Shown one piece after another: positions 6,144 through 18,874 of a DNA stretch of 28,134 nucleotides (its first letter is position 1; each line of letters opens with the position of its first letter). Under the pieces are notes generated by a model that saw only the letters and a list, made by a program, of their open reading frames with translations, ran no database searches and was not told where the DNA came from. This DNA comes from a bacterium (GTDB taxonomy: Bacteria; Bacillota; Bacilli; Lactobacillales; Streptococcaceae), in contig CAJNCV010000018.1 in NCBI GenBank assembly GCA_905221385.1, forward strand, positions 1 to 28,134. Reading direction: 5' to 3'. The translations under genes and the position numbers were made by a program.

Positions 6144-6908
6144 ATGTTACAAGTAGAACATATCGCAAAATCATTTGGTGAGAGGCAGGTCTTGGAGGAT
6201 GTTAATCTTCAGGTCAACCAAGGGGATGTCGTCGTTATCTTAGGGCCATCAGGTTCGGGGAAAACGACCTTTCTCCGTTGTCTCAACCACTTAGAAAAAG
6301 CTGACAGTGGCCGTTTGACCTTGGCAGGAAAGACCTATGACTTGGCCAAATTAAGTAAGAAAGACATTCTAGAAATTCGCCAAAAAACAGCCTTTGTTTT
6401 CCAACACTACAATCTCTTTGCAAATAAAACTGCTCTGGAAAATATTCTAGAAGGCCTAATCGTGGCTCGTAAAGTTCCAAAGGAAGAAGCGCTCAAACGT
6501 GCAGAATCTGCCTTGGAAAAAGTTGGTTTACTGGCTTATAAGGACTACTACCCTTCCCAACTCTCTGGAGGGCAACAACAACGAATAGGAATTGCGCGTG
6601 CCATTGCCGTCAAGCCCGAGGTCATTTTGCTAGATGAACCAACATCTGCACTAGACCCTGAGTTGGTTGGAGATGTTTTGGATGTTCTGAAACAGTTGGC
6701 GGGAGAAGGTGTGACCATGGTGGTCGTCACACATGAGATGGGATTTGCTAGGGATGTCGCTAACCACGTTATTTTCATGGATGGAGGCCGTATCGTAGAG
6801 GAGAACAATCCTCACGATTTCTTTAGTCGTCCGCAGGAAGAACGAACCAAGCAGTTTCTGGCTCGTATCTTATCAGATGCTAGCTATAGTGTAGAATATA
6901 TGATTTGA
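6144..6908 (+). CDS. ABC transporter ATP-binding protein, polar amino acid family
   Basis: The 254-residue ATPase of the importer has Walker [10 protein letters not shown] (34-42), the Q-loop glutamine at 87, signature LSGGQQQR (140-147), Walker B ILLDEP with catalytic Glu165, the D-loop SALD and switch His197. All catalytic residues are intact. The sequence between them is typical of GlnQ/TcyN-type subunits. AGGAGG precedes the ATG by 5 nt. It is the last gene of the operon and is followed by a hairpin terminator. The complete importer (one binding protein, two permeases, one ATPase) should be functional. Confidence 0.95.
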   Translation: MLQVEHIAKSFGERQVLEDVNLQVNQGDVVVILGPSGSGKTTFLRCLNHLEKADSGRLTLAGKTYDLAKLSKKDILEIRQKTAFVFQHYNLFANKTALENILEGLIVARKVPKEEALKRAESALEKVGLLAYKDYYPSQLSGGQQQRIGIARAIAVKPEVILLDEPTSALDPELVGDVLDVLKQLAGEGVTMVVVTHEMGFARDVANHVIFMDGGRIVEENNPHDFFSRPQEERTKQFLARILSDASYSVEYMI

Positions 6909-6928
6909 TAGATAAGTGTATCATAAAA

Positions 6929-6977
6929 AACAAACACCCCGTGACTAGAAGATTCTTCTAATCATGGGGTGTTTTCT
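6929..6977. terminator. Terminator after the transporter operon
   Basis: A long hairpin: AAACACCCC (6932-6940) pairs with GGGGTGTTT (6966-6974), and the interior also pairs (AGAAG / CTTCT around an ATT loop). T residues follow on the plus side and A residues precede, so it could also serve transcription arriving from the convergent pullulanase gene. Confidence 0.85.
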
Positions 6978-6995
6978 CTATAGGAGGGCTAGATT

Positions 6996-7113
6996 ATACT
7001 CTTCGAAAATCTCATTAAGCCAGGTCAGCTGTGCCTTATCTACAACCTCAAAGCTGTGCTTTGAGCAGCCTGCAGCTAGCTTTCTAGTTTACTCTTTGAT
7101 TTTCATTGAGTAT
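6996..7113 (-). repeat. BOX element (boxA-boxC type, no boxB)
   Basis: The sequence begins ATACTCTTCGAAAATCTC and ends GATTTTCATTGAGTAT, with inverted termini ATACTC / GAGTAT. I recognise this as the BOX family of S. pneumoniae and relatives, here on the minus strand as boxA joined to boxC; the central part contains CAAAGC-type complementary arms around CTGTGC. The last bases touch the stop codon of the pullulanase gene (TGA, minus, 7115-7113). Such repeats are confined to the mitis group and nearby streptococci, which supports the organism call. Confidence 0.8.
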
Positions 7114-10100
7114 CAGTTCTCTTTCTTGTTTTTTATCAACCATCCAAGTCCGAGAAGGGCAAGGATGCTGAATCCAGCAAGGGCAAGGAGGGATTTGCTC
7201 TCGGTTCCTGTATTTGGAAGGACTTTCTGAGAGTGAGCCTCTGCAGCAGTTTCTTGAGTTTCAGGATTGGCTGCTAGGTTTTGAGCTTGGCCTTGTTCTG
7301 GTTCAACTTCCAAGCTAGAGAGATCAAATTCTGGTTTTTCTTCCACAGCTGGAGCGACAATGGCACCACCTTGAGACAAGCGGAGAACGACAGCAGTGAG
7401 AGCGTTCAATTTCAAGCCTTTTTCAGTCCATTCAAGGCCTTGAGGGTTGGCAATTCCTACGGGTCCTGCTTGGTTTTCATCCGCCAAGACTTCGGCCTTT
7501 CTCAAGTGAGTAAAGGCAGTTCCCAGGTTGAATTCGCGAGCCTTATCATCTGCATTGACAAAGACAGCGTAGATATCTCCATTTGGAGCAGTGATTTGGT
7601 AGCCTATGACCACGTCTTCTTTTTCCACACCATTTTGGCCTGGGACTGTAATGAGCTGGACGCGCTCTTTGATATCTTGTAAACTCTTGAGTCGGAAGGC
7701 GTCTGTAGATTGACGAAGGGCAATCAAGCCTTTCATGTAGTCACGGCTCTTGACATTTTCAGGAAAAGCTTTGCCATCTGTTGCCTTGGTCCAATCAAAC
7801 TTGTTGACAGCATCACTAGAGTCGTAAGAGTCATGGATAAAGTAAGGATAGACAAATGGCTTGCCGTCCTTATCACGCAACAAGTGAGACTTGTTTGGAA
7901 CTTTATCCTCTGGAACAGGGGTCTTGTAGGCTGGATCAAGGAATTGTTTGGTACGTCCGTATTCCTGACCAGAGTGGATAAACGGAGTTCCTTGAGCAGT
8001 CAAGACCATGAGGTTTCCAAGTCGCAAACGACGATGAATCTCAGCGTAGTTTTCAGCCTTGCTAGGGTCTTTTTTGATAGACTGGGCAATGATGTCAAAG
8101 AGGGTCAAGTTATCATGGGCTGCGATATACTGGATAACATCTCCAGGATTGTCAGCCTCAAAGTTAGTTGGTTGGGCAATGAGATTTTTAAAGATGGTAT
8201 TGATATCGCGTTTGCCACCTGTGATAAAGGCAGGTTGACCTTCGTTTGGATAGCCAGACTTGAGGTTGTTACGGATGTCGTCTGAAAAGACAGCGACAGT
8301 ATCTGTTTTCTTCATCCAATCTTGGTCAGCAGGTTGTACAGGCGTATTTTCATCACCAGTATAGGTTCTCCAGCCTTCACCTAGCATGATAAGATTTGGA
8401 TTGAGGGCGCGTGCAGCCTTGTATGCTTCTTCGATTGAAGCCGCATCGTGGTCACCCATCATATCGAAGCGGAAACCATCTACTTTGTAGGTTTCAACCA
8501 GATACTTGATAGAGTCTACCAAGACACGTTTAGACATGTAGTGGGTAGTTCCCAAACGGCCGCCTCCGAAGCTAGTACGTGGAGTTCCGTCTGCATCCAT
8601 AAAGTGATAGTAGTTTGGCTCTAAGTCTTCAAAGATGTCGAGATTGGCAGTATGGTTGTAGACCACATCCAAGATAGCCCCCATGCCACGTTTATGGATC
8701 TCGTTGATGAGGTTTTTGAATTCTGCGATACGTTTTTCTGGATCCTTAGGATCGCTAGAGTACATACCAGTCAAGGAGAAGTAGTTTTGAGGGTCATATC
8801 CCCAGTTGTAGTTACTATTGCTTGAAGCATAGGCAGACAAGCGTTCTTGGTTCTTCAATTCGTTGACAAAGTAGTAGGACAAGACTGGAAGGAGTTGGAT
8901 ATGAGTCACACCCAAGTCTTTGAGATAGTCTAGTTTTTCGATAAAGGCTTCAAAGGTACCAAATGGCTTGGTCAAGTCTTTTGCGATGGCAGGATCCGAA
9001 GTGAAGTCACGAACATGGGCTTCATAGATGACAGCATCTTCGCGCGATTTGAAATTGCGAATCTTACCGTAGGTCAAATCTTGTGGGCCTAGTTTAGATG
9101 GGTCCACAAAGGCAGCTTTAGCAACTTTATGGGCAGCATCTGTTTTTGCTAGGTCGCTGTTCCAGGCTGCTAGTGACTTAGCATAAGGGTCAAGAACGAG
9201 GACAGTTTTACCTTGGCGCTCGATTTGGTAGTGGTAGTAGTAGCCAGTGTAGTTGCTGATACCGAGACCAGAGTTTGCATCCAGAGTTTGTTTCCAGGTT
9301 CCTTTTTCTCCTTTTTCAAGGGCGACAGTTCCGACTACCTTTTCAGGGTCTTTCTTGTCGTAGACAACGACAGAAACCTTATCAGCACTTGGAGACCAGA
9401 GAGTGAGGTCAACGCGCTTGCCATCTTCTTTTAGAGTTGCGCCGAGTGGACCATCGTAACTGTAGGATTCATCCTTGAGGCGCCAGCTTGACCGTGTGGT
9501 AAAGCGGTCTGAATTGTAGCTGACAGTGTAAGGGTGTTGGGTGTCAGAGAAGTCGCCGATATAGGTCACTTTTTTACCAGCTTCATCTACTTCCATGTCT
9601 GTGATAGTTACTTTATTCCCTTGGTAATCAGTGATGCTGGAGTGTTTGAGGATATCGTCTTTCTTAGCCCCAACGAGGGTAGAAAAACTGCTTTCGATAC
9701 GAGATTTAGCCACGTGTTGGGCACCAGTCATGCGGATATCATGTACATAGTAGGGGTTAGTGTAGATGGTTTCGTCATCATCCTTGAGGAAAATCTGACT
9801 GTGATTTTTTAGATCTGTGAATTTATAATCTTCTTTTCTGATTTTCACATCATCGCCTTTCTTGCTTTCGTCTAGTAATAAAAATCCAAATTCTCTTGCG
9901 GCTTCATTGAGTGGGATATCAATGTAACGGCCATATTTTCCAGTTGCTGAAAAGTCAGTACCGTCAGGCCATTCTCCACTGCTTGGGTTCTTGACATCGC
10001 CCCAATACCAGAGAGATTTTTTGTCATAGTTGCCATCGGTGCGGTAGTAGTTGACACGGACAGTTCCTGCTGGCTGAGGACGGTAGTTGTATACCTTGTA

Positions 10101-10829
10101 GTTTTCATCTAGCCAAGCCTCGTTCATTTTGGGAGAGAGGCGCTCTACCGAACGGTCCCCTGTCAGGTTATCCCCTTTGGAATTATTGATGAGGAAGCTG
10201 ACTTTCTTGGCTTGCTCATTTTTGAGTTTGACATCTAGATAATAGCCGTAGTCATCTTGCTTGGCATCCTTGAAGGACTTGGCTCCATTGGGCCAGTTTT
10301 CAGACGGCTTTTCAACATCGTCCCAAGTCCAAAGACCTTGAGAATCCTTGTTTTCTTCAGGGAGTTTTTTTACGTGGATGCGGAAGTAGTTGTCTTCGAT
10401 TGGTTCTTCAGATGATGTGTCAGCTTGTGGTTTTTGATCTGAAGTTGGCGTTGAAGTGCTGACATCTACATTCTCTTTCTTGCTGTTAGCCTGGCTTGTA
10501 GTAGCATCTTCTGTTTTAGGTGTTTCTGCTGCTGTTGTAGTTTCCACAGCTGGAGCTTCTTTTTTAGCGTCAAGGGAAGCGTTTGCATTGTTTTGTTCAG
10601 AAACAGGCGTTTGCTCTTGAGTTTGACTAGTTTCAGTCTCAGTATGAGCCTTAGTCACAACGCTAGTCTTTTCCTGAGTTTGGGGAAGGTTTTCGTTGGC
10701 CGAAATAGTTGGCATTGCAGCAGAAAGTAGGACAATACTGGCACCAATAAGGACAGAACCAGTTCCGTTCTTCAAGGAACGAATACCGTAAATCATTTTT
10801 TTCTCAGTTTGAGATGGGATCTTTTTCAT
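7113..10829 (-). CDS. spuA: Cell-wall anchored pullulanase (type I, SpuA/PulA-like)
   Basis: The roughly 1238-residue surface enzyme cleaves alpha-1,6 bonds of glycogen, pullulan and starch; pneumococcal SpuA uses it on host glycogen. Residues below count from the GTG at 10832. In order: YSIRK-like signal peptide (YGIRSLKNGTGSVLIG, 15-30) cut near 45; a repetitive Thr/Glu linker; two CBM41 glycan-binding modules (about 147-250 and 256-362, each with the conserved Trp-x-Trp); a CBM48-like domain; and the GH13 catalytic domain with YNWGYDP, DVVYNH, nucleophile Asp790 in DGFRFDMM, acid Glu819 in LGEGW and Asp907 in AAHDN. It ends with sortase signal LPNTG (1205-1209), a hydrophobic stretch and KNKKEN. 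ATG 10829 is preferred to GTG 10832 because AAGGAG is 7 nt away. All catalytic residues are present. Confidence 0.96.
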   Translation of the reverse strand: MKKIPSQTEKKMIYGIRSLKNGTGSVLIGASIVLLSAAMPTISANENLPQTQEKTSVVTKAHTETETSQTQEQTPVSEQNNANASLDAKKEAPAVETTTAAETPKTEDATTSQANSKKENVDVSTSTPTSDQKPQADTSSEEPIEDNYFRIHVKKLPEENKDSQGLWTWDDVEKPSENWPNGAKSFKDAKQDDYGYYLDVKLKNEQAKKVSFLINNSKGDNLTGDRSVERLSPKMNEAWLDENYKVYNYRPQPAGTVRVNYYRTDGNYDKKSLWYWGDVKNPSSGEWPDGTDFSATGKYGRYIDIPLNEAAREFGFLLLDESKKGDDVKIRKEDYKFTDLKNHSQIFLKDDDETIYTNPYYVHDIRMTGAQHVAKSRIESSFSTLVGAKKDDILKHSSITDYQGNKVTITDMEVDEAGKKVTYIGDFSDTQHPYTVSYNSDRFTTRSSWRLKDESYSYDGPLGATLKEDGKRVDLTLWSPSADKVSVVVYDKKDPEKVVGTVALEKGEKGTWKQTLDANSGLGISNYTGYYYHYQIERQGKTVLVLDPYAKSLAAWNSDLAKTDAAHKVAKAAFVDPSKLGPQDLTYGKIRNFKSREDAVIYEAHVRDFTSDPAIAKDLTKPFGTFEAFIEKLDYLKDLGVTHIQLLPVLSYYFVNELKNQERLSAYASSNSNYNWGYDPQNYFSLTGMYSSDPKDPEKRIAEFKNLINEIHKRGMGAILDVVYNHTANLDIFEDLEPNYYHFMDADGTPRTSFGGGRLGTTHYMSKRVLVDSIKYLVETYKVDGFRFDMMGDHDAASIEEAYKAARALNPNLIMLGEGWRTYTGDENTPVQPADQDWMKKTDTVAVFSDDIRNNLKSGYPNEGQPAFITGGKRDINTIFKNLIAQPTNFEADNPGDVIQYIAAHDNLTLFDIIAQSIKKDPSKAENYAEIHRRLRLGNLMVLTAQGTPFIHSGQEYGRTKQFLDPAYKTPVPEDKVPNKSHLLRDKDGKPFVYPYFIHDSYDSSDAVNKFDWTKATDGKAFPENVKSRDYMKGLIALRQSTDAFRLKSLQDIKERVQLITVPGQNGVEKEDVVIGYQITAPNGDIYAVFVNADDKAREFNLGTAFTHLRKAEVLADENQAGPVGIANPQGLEWTEKGLKLNALTAVVLRLSQGGAIVAPAVEEKPEFDLSSLEVEPEQGQAQNLAANPETQETAAEAHSQKVLPNTGTESKSLLALAGFSILALLGLGWLIKNKKEN

Positions 10830-10860
10830 CACAATTCTCCTTGTATAGTTATTCCCTATC

Positions 10861-10889
10861 AGTATAGCACGAGGTAAACATTAGTGCAA
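10861..10889 (-). promoter_or_regulatory. Pullulanase promoter
   Basis: The minus strand reads TTGCAC (plus 10884-10889), 17 bp, then an extended -10 TGCTATACT (TATACT at plus 10861-10866). Transcription would start near 10853, leaving a short leader with AAGGAG at 10837-10842. Confidence 0.8.
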
Positions 10890-10898
10890 GCGTTTTCC
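10885..10898 (-). promoter_or_regulatory. Catabolite-responsive element overlapping the pullulanase -35
   Basis: The minus strand reads GGAAAACGCTTGCA, matching the cre core TGNAANCGNTNNCA at every fixed base except the first. It overlaps the -35 hexamer, so CcpA bound here would block RNA polymerase when glucose is present. This fits regulation of a polysaccharide-degrading enzyme. Confidence 0.72.
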
Positions 10899-10988
10899 TG
10901 ATTTTTAAGAGAAAATATAATGCTTCATCCTTTTGAAATTTTAAAATAATATATAGGAAAAGATTGTTTAAAAAATAGTAAAAAAACC

Positions 10989-11017
10989 TTGAAAAATCTG
11001 GCTAAATAAGGTATAAT
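10989..11017 (+). promoter_or_regulatory. rpoB-rpoC promoter
   Basis: TTGAAA (10989-10994), 17 bp, TATAAT (11012-11017): a near-consensus vegetative promoter. The start site would be about 11024, leaving a leader of roughly 245 nt before rpoB. The AT-rich stretch 10899-10988 between this and the divergent pullulanase promoter holds nothing else I can support. Confidence 0.85.
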
Positions 11018-11271
11018 ATGAATAATCATTTGTCGTAGGTTTTGTCTGAAATATTGTCCAGACAAGACTCACAGCAGTTAAATCTCCTGAAAAAGTCGGA
11101 TTTAGCTGCTCTTTTTGTGCTTTTTTTCAGGTTTTTGAGTCTTTGTAATAAAGATTTAAAGATTCTGAAAATTCGTCAAAGGGACATGGTGATAAGGTTT
11201 TTTAAAACCATATGACGATTAGAAAAGCCTGATTGACAAGGCTTGGAATTTATTTACAAAGGAGAATCATC
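11018..11271 (+). promoter_or_regulatory. Structured 5' leader of rpoB
   Basis: Four inverted repeats follow one another: TTGTCTG/CAGACAA (11042-11048, 11059-11065); the terminator-like hairpin described separately; CGTCA/TGACG (11174-11178, 11213-11217) enclosing ATGG/CCAT; and AAGCCT/AGGCTT (11225-11230, 11239-11244) close to the ribosome binding site AAAGGAG (11258-11264). No leader peptide with a convincing ribosome binding site is visible. The length and structure suggest control of rpoBC after initiation; the effector is unknown. Confidence 0.5.
11073..11117 (+). terminator. Intrinsic terminator / attenuator in the rpoB leader
   Basis: AGCAGTTAAATC (11073-11084) pairs over 12 bp with GATTTAGCTGCT (11099-11110), with one G-U pair, and is followed by CTTTTTG and, a few bases on, a second run of seven T. 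It lies about 155 nt before rpoB and about 50 nt after the inferred start site. It should end part of the transcripts, either as an attenuator or to make a short leader RNA. Confidence 0.65.
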
Positions 11272-14883
<3,612 letters not shown>

Positions 14884-14915
14884 GCGGTTCACTTAGAATA
14901 GAAAGGGAAAAAATA

Positions 14916-17900
14916 GTGGTTGATGTAAATCGTTTTAAAAGTATGCAAATCACCCTAGCTTCTCCAAGCAAAGTCCGTTCATGGTCTTATGGAGAAGTCA
15001 AAAAACCTGAAACAATCAATTACCGTACGTTGAAACCAGAACGTGAAGGACTCTTTGACGAAGTCATCTTTGGTCCTACAAAAGACTGGGAATGTGCTTG
15101 TGGTAAATACAAACGCATTCGTTACAGAGGGATTGTTTGTGACCGTTGTGGGGTTGAAGTAACGCGTACAAAAGTTCGTCGTGAGCGTATGGGGCACATC
15201 GAGTTGAAAGCTCCTGTATCTCACATCTGGTATTTCAAGGGGATTCCAAGCCGTATGGGCTTGACCCTTGATATGAGCCCTCGTGCCCTCGAGGAAGTTA
15301 TCTACTTTGCGGCTTATGTAGTGATTGATCCTAAGGATACACCACTTGAGCACAAGTCTATCATGACAGAGCGCGAATACCGTGAGCGCTTGCGTGAGTA
15401 TGGCTATGGATCATTCGTTGCCAAGATGGGTGCCGAAGCCATCCAAGACCTTTTGAAACAAGTAGATCTTGAAAAAGAAATTGCTGAACTCAAAGAAGAG
15501 TTAAAAACAGCTACTGGACAAAAACGTGTCAAAGCCATCCGTCGTTTGGATGTTTTGGATGCCTTTTACAAGTCTGGGAACAAACCTGAATGGATGGTTC
15601 TCAACATCCTTCCAGTTATTCCACCAGATCTCCGTCCAATGTTGCAGTTGGATGGTGGCCGTTTTGCCTCATCTGACTTGAACGACCTTTACCGTCGTGT
15701 TATCAACCGTAACAACCGTTTGGCTCGTTTGCTTGAGTTGAATGCACCAGGTATCATCGTTCAAAATGAGAAGCGTATGCTTCAAGAAGCGGTTGATGCT
15801 TTGATTGACAACGGTCGTCGTGGTCGCCCAATCACAGGACCAGGTAGTCGTCCACTAAAATCATTGAGCCACATGCTCAAAGGTAAACAAGGACGCTTCC
15901 GTCAAAACTTGCTCGGTAAACGTGTTGACTTCTCAGGACGTTCCGTTATCGCCGTTGGTCCAACTCTTAAGATGTACCAATGTGGTGTGCCACGCGAAAT
16001 GGCGATCGAGCTCTTTAAACCATTTGTCATGCGCGAAATCGTTGCCCGTGACATCGTGCAAAACGTTAAAGCGGCTAAACGCTTGGTGGAACGCGGAGAT
16101 GAACGTATCTGGGATATCCTCGAAGAAGTAATCAAAGAACACCCAGTCCTTTTGAACCGCGCACCGACCCTTCACCGTTTGGGTATCCAAGCCTTCGAGC
16201 CAGTCTTGATCGATGGTAAGGCCCTTCGTTTGCACCCGCTTGTCTGTGAAGCCTACAATGCCGACTTTGACGGGGACCAAATGGCCATCCACGTACCGCT
16301 TTCAGAAGAGGCTCAAGCAGAAGCTCGTATCCTCATGCTCGCTGCTGAGCACATCTTGAACCCGAAAGATGGTAAACCAGTTGTTACCCCATCTCAGGAC
16401 ATGGTTTTGGGTAACTACTACTTGACGATGGAAGAAGCTGGTCGTGAAGGTGAAGGAATGGTCTTCAAAGACCGTGACGAAGCTGTTATGGCTTACCGCA
16501 ATGGCTATGTTCACCTCCACTCACGTGTTGGTATCGCGACAGACAGCCTCAATAAACCATGGACAGAAGAGCAAAAACACAAGGTCTTGCTTACAACAGT
16601 TGGTAAAATCCTCTTCAACGACATCATGCCAGAGGGTCTACCTTACTTGCAAGAACCAAATAATGCGAACTTGACAGAAGGGCTCCCAGCTAAGTACTTC
16701 TTGCCACTAGGTGGCGATATCAAGGAAGCCATTCGCAACCTTGAACTCAATCCTCCATTCAAGAAGAAAAACCTTGGAAATATCATCGCTGAGATTTTCA
16801 AACGTTTCCGTACAACAGAAACCTCTGCATTCTTGGACCGATTGAAAGACTTAGGTTACCATCATTCAACACTTGCTGGATTGACAGTGGGGATTGCTGA
16901 TATCCCAGTGGTTGAAGATAAGGCTGAAATCATTGAAGAATCTCATAAGCGTGTAGAACAAATTACAAAACAGTTCCGTCGTGGTTTGATCACTGATGAT
17001 GAACGTTACAATGCTGTTACAGCTGAATGGCGTGCAGCTCGTGAGAAATTGGAAAAACGCTTGGTCGATAATCAAGATCCGAAGAACCCAATCGTTATGA
17101 TGATGGACTCAGGAGCTCGTGGTAACATCTCGAACTTCTCACAACTTGCCGGTATGCGTGGTCTGATGGCCGCTCCGAACGGACGTATCATGGAATTGCC
17201 AATCCTTTCAAACTTCCGCGAAGGTTTGTCAGTACTCGAAATGTTCTTCTCAACTCACGGTGCCCGTAAAGGTATGACCGATACGGCCCTTAAGACAGCC
17301 GACTCAGGTTACTTGACTCGTCGTTTGGTTGACGTCGCCCAAGACGTTATCATCCGTGAGGACGACTGTGGAACAGACCGTGGTCTCTTGATCCGCTCTA
17401 TCGCAGAAGGAAAAGAGATGATCGAGTCTCTCGAAGAACGTCTCAATGGTCGTTACACTAAGAAAACTGTTAAACACCCAGAAACTGGCGAAGTTATCAT
17501 TGGTCCAAATGAGTTAATCACAGAAGACAAGGCGCGCGAGATTGTCAATGCTGGTGTGGAAGAAGTGACTATCCGTTCCGTATTTACATGTAACACTCGT
17601 CATGGTGTTTGCCGTCACTGTTACGGTATCAACTTGGCGACTGGTGATGCGGTTGAAGTTGGTGAAGCGGTTGGTACAATCGCTGCCCAATCTATCGGGG
17701 AACCTGGTACACAGCTTACAATGCGTACCTTCCACACGGGTGGGGTTGCCTCAAATACCGATATCACTCAAGGTCTTCCTCGTGTCCAAGAAATCTTTGA
17801 AGCCCGCAATCCAAAAGGGGAAGCGGTTATTACAGAGGTCAAAGGACAAGTTACAGCTATCGAAGAAGATGCTTCAACTCGTACGAAGAAAGTCTTTGTT

Positions 17901-18581
17901 AAGGGTGAAACTGGCGAAGGTGAATACGTCGTTCCATTTACAGCACGTATGCGTGTTGAAGTTGGAGACCAAGTTTCTCGTGGTGCAGCATTGACAGAGG
18001 GTTCTATCCAACCAAAACATCTCCTTGCTGTTCGTGATGTCTTGTCAGTTGAAACCTACCTTCTCGGTGAAGTCCAAAAAGTTTACCGTAGCCAAGGGGT
18101 AGAAATCGGTGACAAACACATCGAGGTTATGGTTCGTCAAATGATCCGTAAAGTCCGTGTCATGGATCCAGGTGATACAGATCTTCTCATGGGTACCCTT
18201 TTAGACATTAACGATTTTACAGATGCTAATAAAGATGTCCTTATCGCAGGTGGAGTTCCAGCGACTGGTCGCCCAGTTCTTATGGGAATCACCAAAGCCT
18301 CACTTGAAACAAACAGTTTCTTGTCAGCGGCTTCCTTCCAGGAAACAACTCGTGTCCTTACAGATGCGGCCATCCGTGGTAAGAAAGACCATCTCCTTGG
18401 ACTCAAGGAAAATGTTATTATTGGTAAGATCATCCCAGCAGGTACTGGTATGGCTCGCTACCGTAACCTTGAACCACAAGCCATCAATGAAGCAGAATAT
18501 CTGGCTCCAGAACAAGAAGAGACAGAAAATGCTCCAGTAGAGGATGCTGTGGAAATCCAAGTTGAAGAAACAGTAGAATAA
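14916..18581 (+). CDS. rpoC: DNA-directed RNA polymerase beta' subunit
   Basis: The 1221-residue beta' subunit starts at GTG ([10 protein letters not shown]), with AAAGGG about 9 nt upstream. The N-terminal zinc site is Cys60, Cys62, Cys75 and Cys78. The catalytic magnesium triad is Asp450, Asp452 and Asp454 in [12 protein letters not shown]. The bridge-helix and trigger-loop region ([19 protein letters not shown] through [18 protein letters not shown]) and the second cysteine cluster (CGTDRG ... [11 protein letters not shown]) are intact. The acidic C-terminal tail (from about residue 1190) is the part that varies between species. It is co-transcribed with rpoB and ended by the hairpin at 18625. 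Confidence 0.99.
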   Translation: MVDVNRFKSMQITLASPSKVRSWSYGEVKKPETINYRTLKPEREGLFDEVIFGPTKDWECACGKYKRIRYRGIVCDRCGVEVTRTKVRRERMGHIELKAPVSHIWYFKGIPSRMGLTLDMSPRALEEVIYFAAYVVIDPKDTPLEHKSIMTEREYRERLREYGYGSFVAKMGAEAIQDLLKQVDLEKEIAELKEELKTATGQKRVKAIRRLDVLDAFYKSGNKPEWMVLNILPVIPPDLRPMLQLDGGRFASSDLNDLYRRVINRNNRLARLLELNAPGIIVQNEKRMLQEAVDALIDNGRRGRPITGPGSRPLKSLSHMLKGKQGRFRQNLLGKRVDFSGRSVIAVGPTLKMYQCGVPREMAIELFKPFVMREIVARDIVQNVKAAKRLVERGDERIWDILEEVIKEHPVLLNRAPTLHRLGIQAFEPVLIDGKALRLHPLVCEAYNADFDGDQMAIHVPLSEEAQAEARILMLAAEHILNPKDGKPVVTPSQDMVLGNYYLTMEEAGREGEGMVFKDRDEAVMAYRNGYVHLHSRVGIATDSLNKPWTEEQKHKVLLTTVGKILFNDIMPEGLPYLQEPNNANLTEGLPAKYFLPLGGDIKEAIRNLELNPPFKKKNLGNIIAEIFKRFRTTETSAFLDRLKDLGYHHSTLAGLTVGIADIPVVEDKAEIIEESHKRVEQITKQFRRGLITDDERYNAVTAEWRAAREKLEKRLVDNQDPKNPIVMMMDSGARGNISNFSQLAGMRGLMAAPNGRIMELPILSNFREGLSVLEMFFSTHGARKGMTDTALKTADSGYLTRRLVDVAQDVIIREDDCGTDRGLLIRSIAEGKEMIESLEERLNGRYTKKTVKHPETGEVIIGPNELITEDKAREIVNAGVEEVTIRSVFTCNTRHGVCRHCYGINLATGDAVEVGEAVGTIAAQSIGEPGTQLTMRTFHTGGVASNTDITQGLPRVQEIFEARNPKGEAVITEVKGQVTAIEEDASTRTKKVFVKGETGEGEYVVPFTARMRVEVGDQVSRGAALTEGSIQPKHLLAVRDVLSVETYLLGEVQKVYRSQGVEIGDKHIEVMVRQMIRKVRVMDPGDTDLLMGTLLDINDFTDANKDVLIAGGVPATGRPVLMGITKASLETNSFLSAASFQETTRVLTDAAIRGKKDHLLGLKENVIIGKIIPAGTGMARYRNLEPQAINEAEYLAPEQEETENAPVEDAVEIQVEETVE

Positions 18582-18624
18582 AGAGTTTTTGTCAGCAGTA
18601 GTAGATTGAAAAAAGTTACATTTT

Positions 18625-18654
18625 GGAGAGGACCAGTTAGGTCTTCTCCTTTTT
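18625..18654 (+). terminator. Terminator of rpoB-rpoC
   Basis: GGAGAGGACC (18625-18634) pairs with GGTCTTCTCC (18640-18649) with one G-U pair and an AGTTA loop, followed by five T. A smaller hairpin GAGAG/CTCTC with TTTTT follows at about 18671-18690 and may act as a backup. Confidence 0.88.
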
Positions 18655-18838
18655 GCTGTCAAAAGGATGGAGAGCAGTCTCTCTTTTTCTGTAACAATCC
18701 AAAATTCTGAATTGGAGCTCTTTTACTTTATAAGGATTCTCAGTTTAGAATAGTTATAAACATTATGGAACTGACGGACTCGCTAGCCAATCTTCTTGTT
18801 AGGGAGTCATAATACTATCGATAAAATTGTCTTAATTA

Positions 18839-18847
18839 TGGTAAAAT
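18839..18847 (+). promoter_or_regulatory. Extended -10 promoter of polC
   Basis: TGGTAAAAT is an extended -10 (TG-n-TAAAAT), without a clear -35. The start site would be about 18854, just before the GAGG ribosome binding site and the ATG at 18875. The stretch 18655-18838 before it holds weak inverted repeats and no ORF with a ribosome binding site. Confidence 0.5.
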
Positions 18848-18874
18848 AGTAAGAGAATAATGTGAGGAAATTGA

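Noticed and set aside
7281..8285. Plus-strand open frames of 133 and 191 residues inside the pullulanase gene
   Set aside because: They have no proper ribosome binding sites, resemble no family, and lie opposite a gene with intact catalytic motifs; they are antisense shadows.
11233..11271. Upstream ATG start for rpoB
   Set aside because: No ribosome binding site and 13 extra residues; the TTG at 11272 has AAAGGAG and gives the normal RpoB N-terminus.
11018..11271. T-box or known ribosomal-protein leader upstream of rpoB
   Set aside because: I could not find the T-box core or a recognisable ribosomal-protein binding motif, so it is reported only as an unassigned structured leader.
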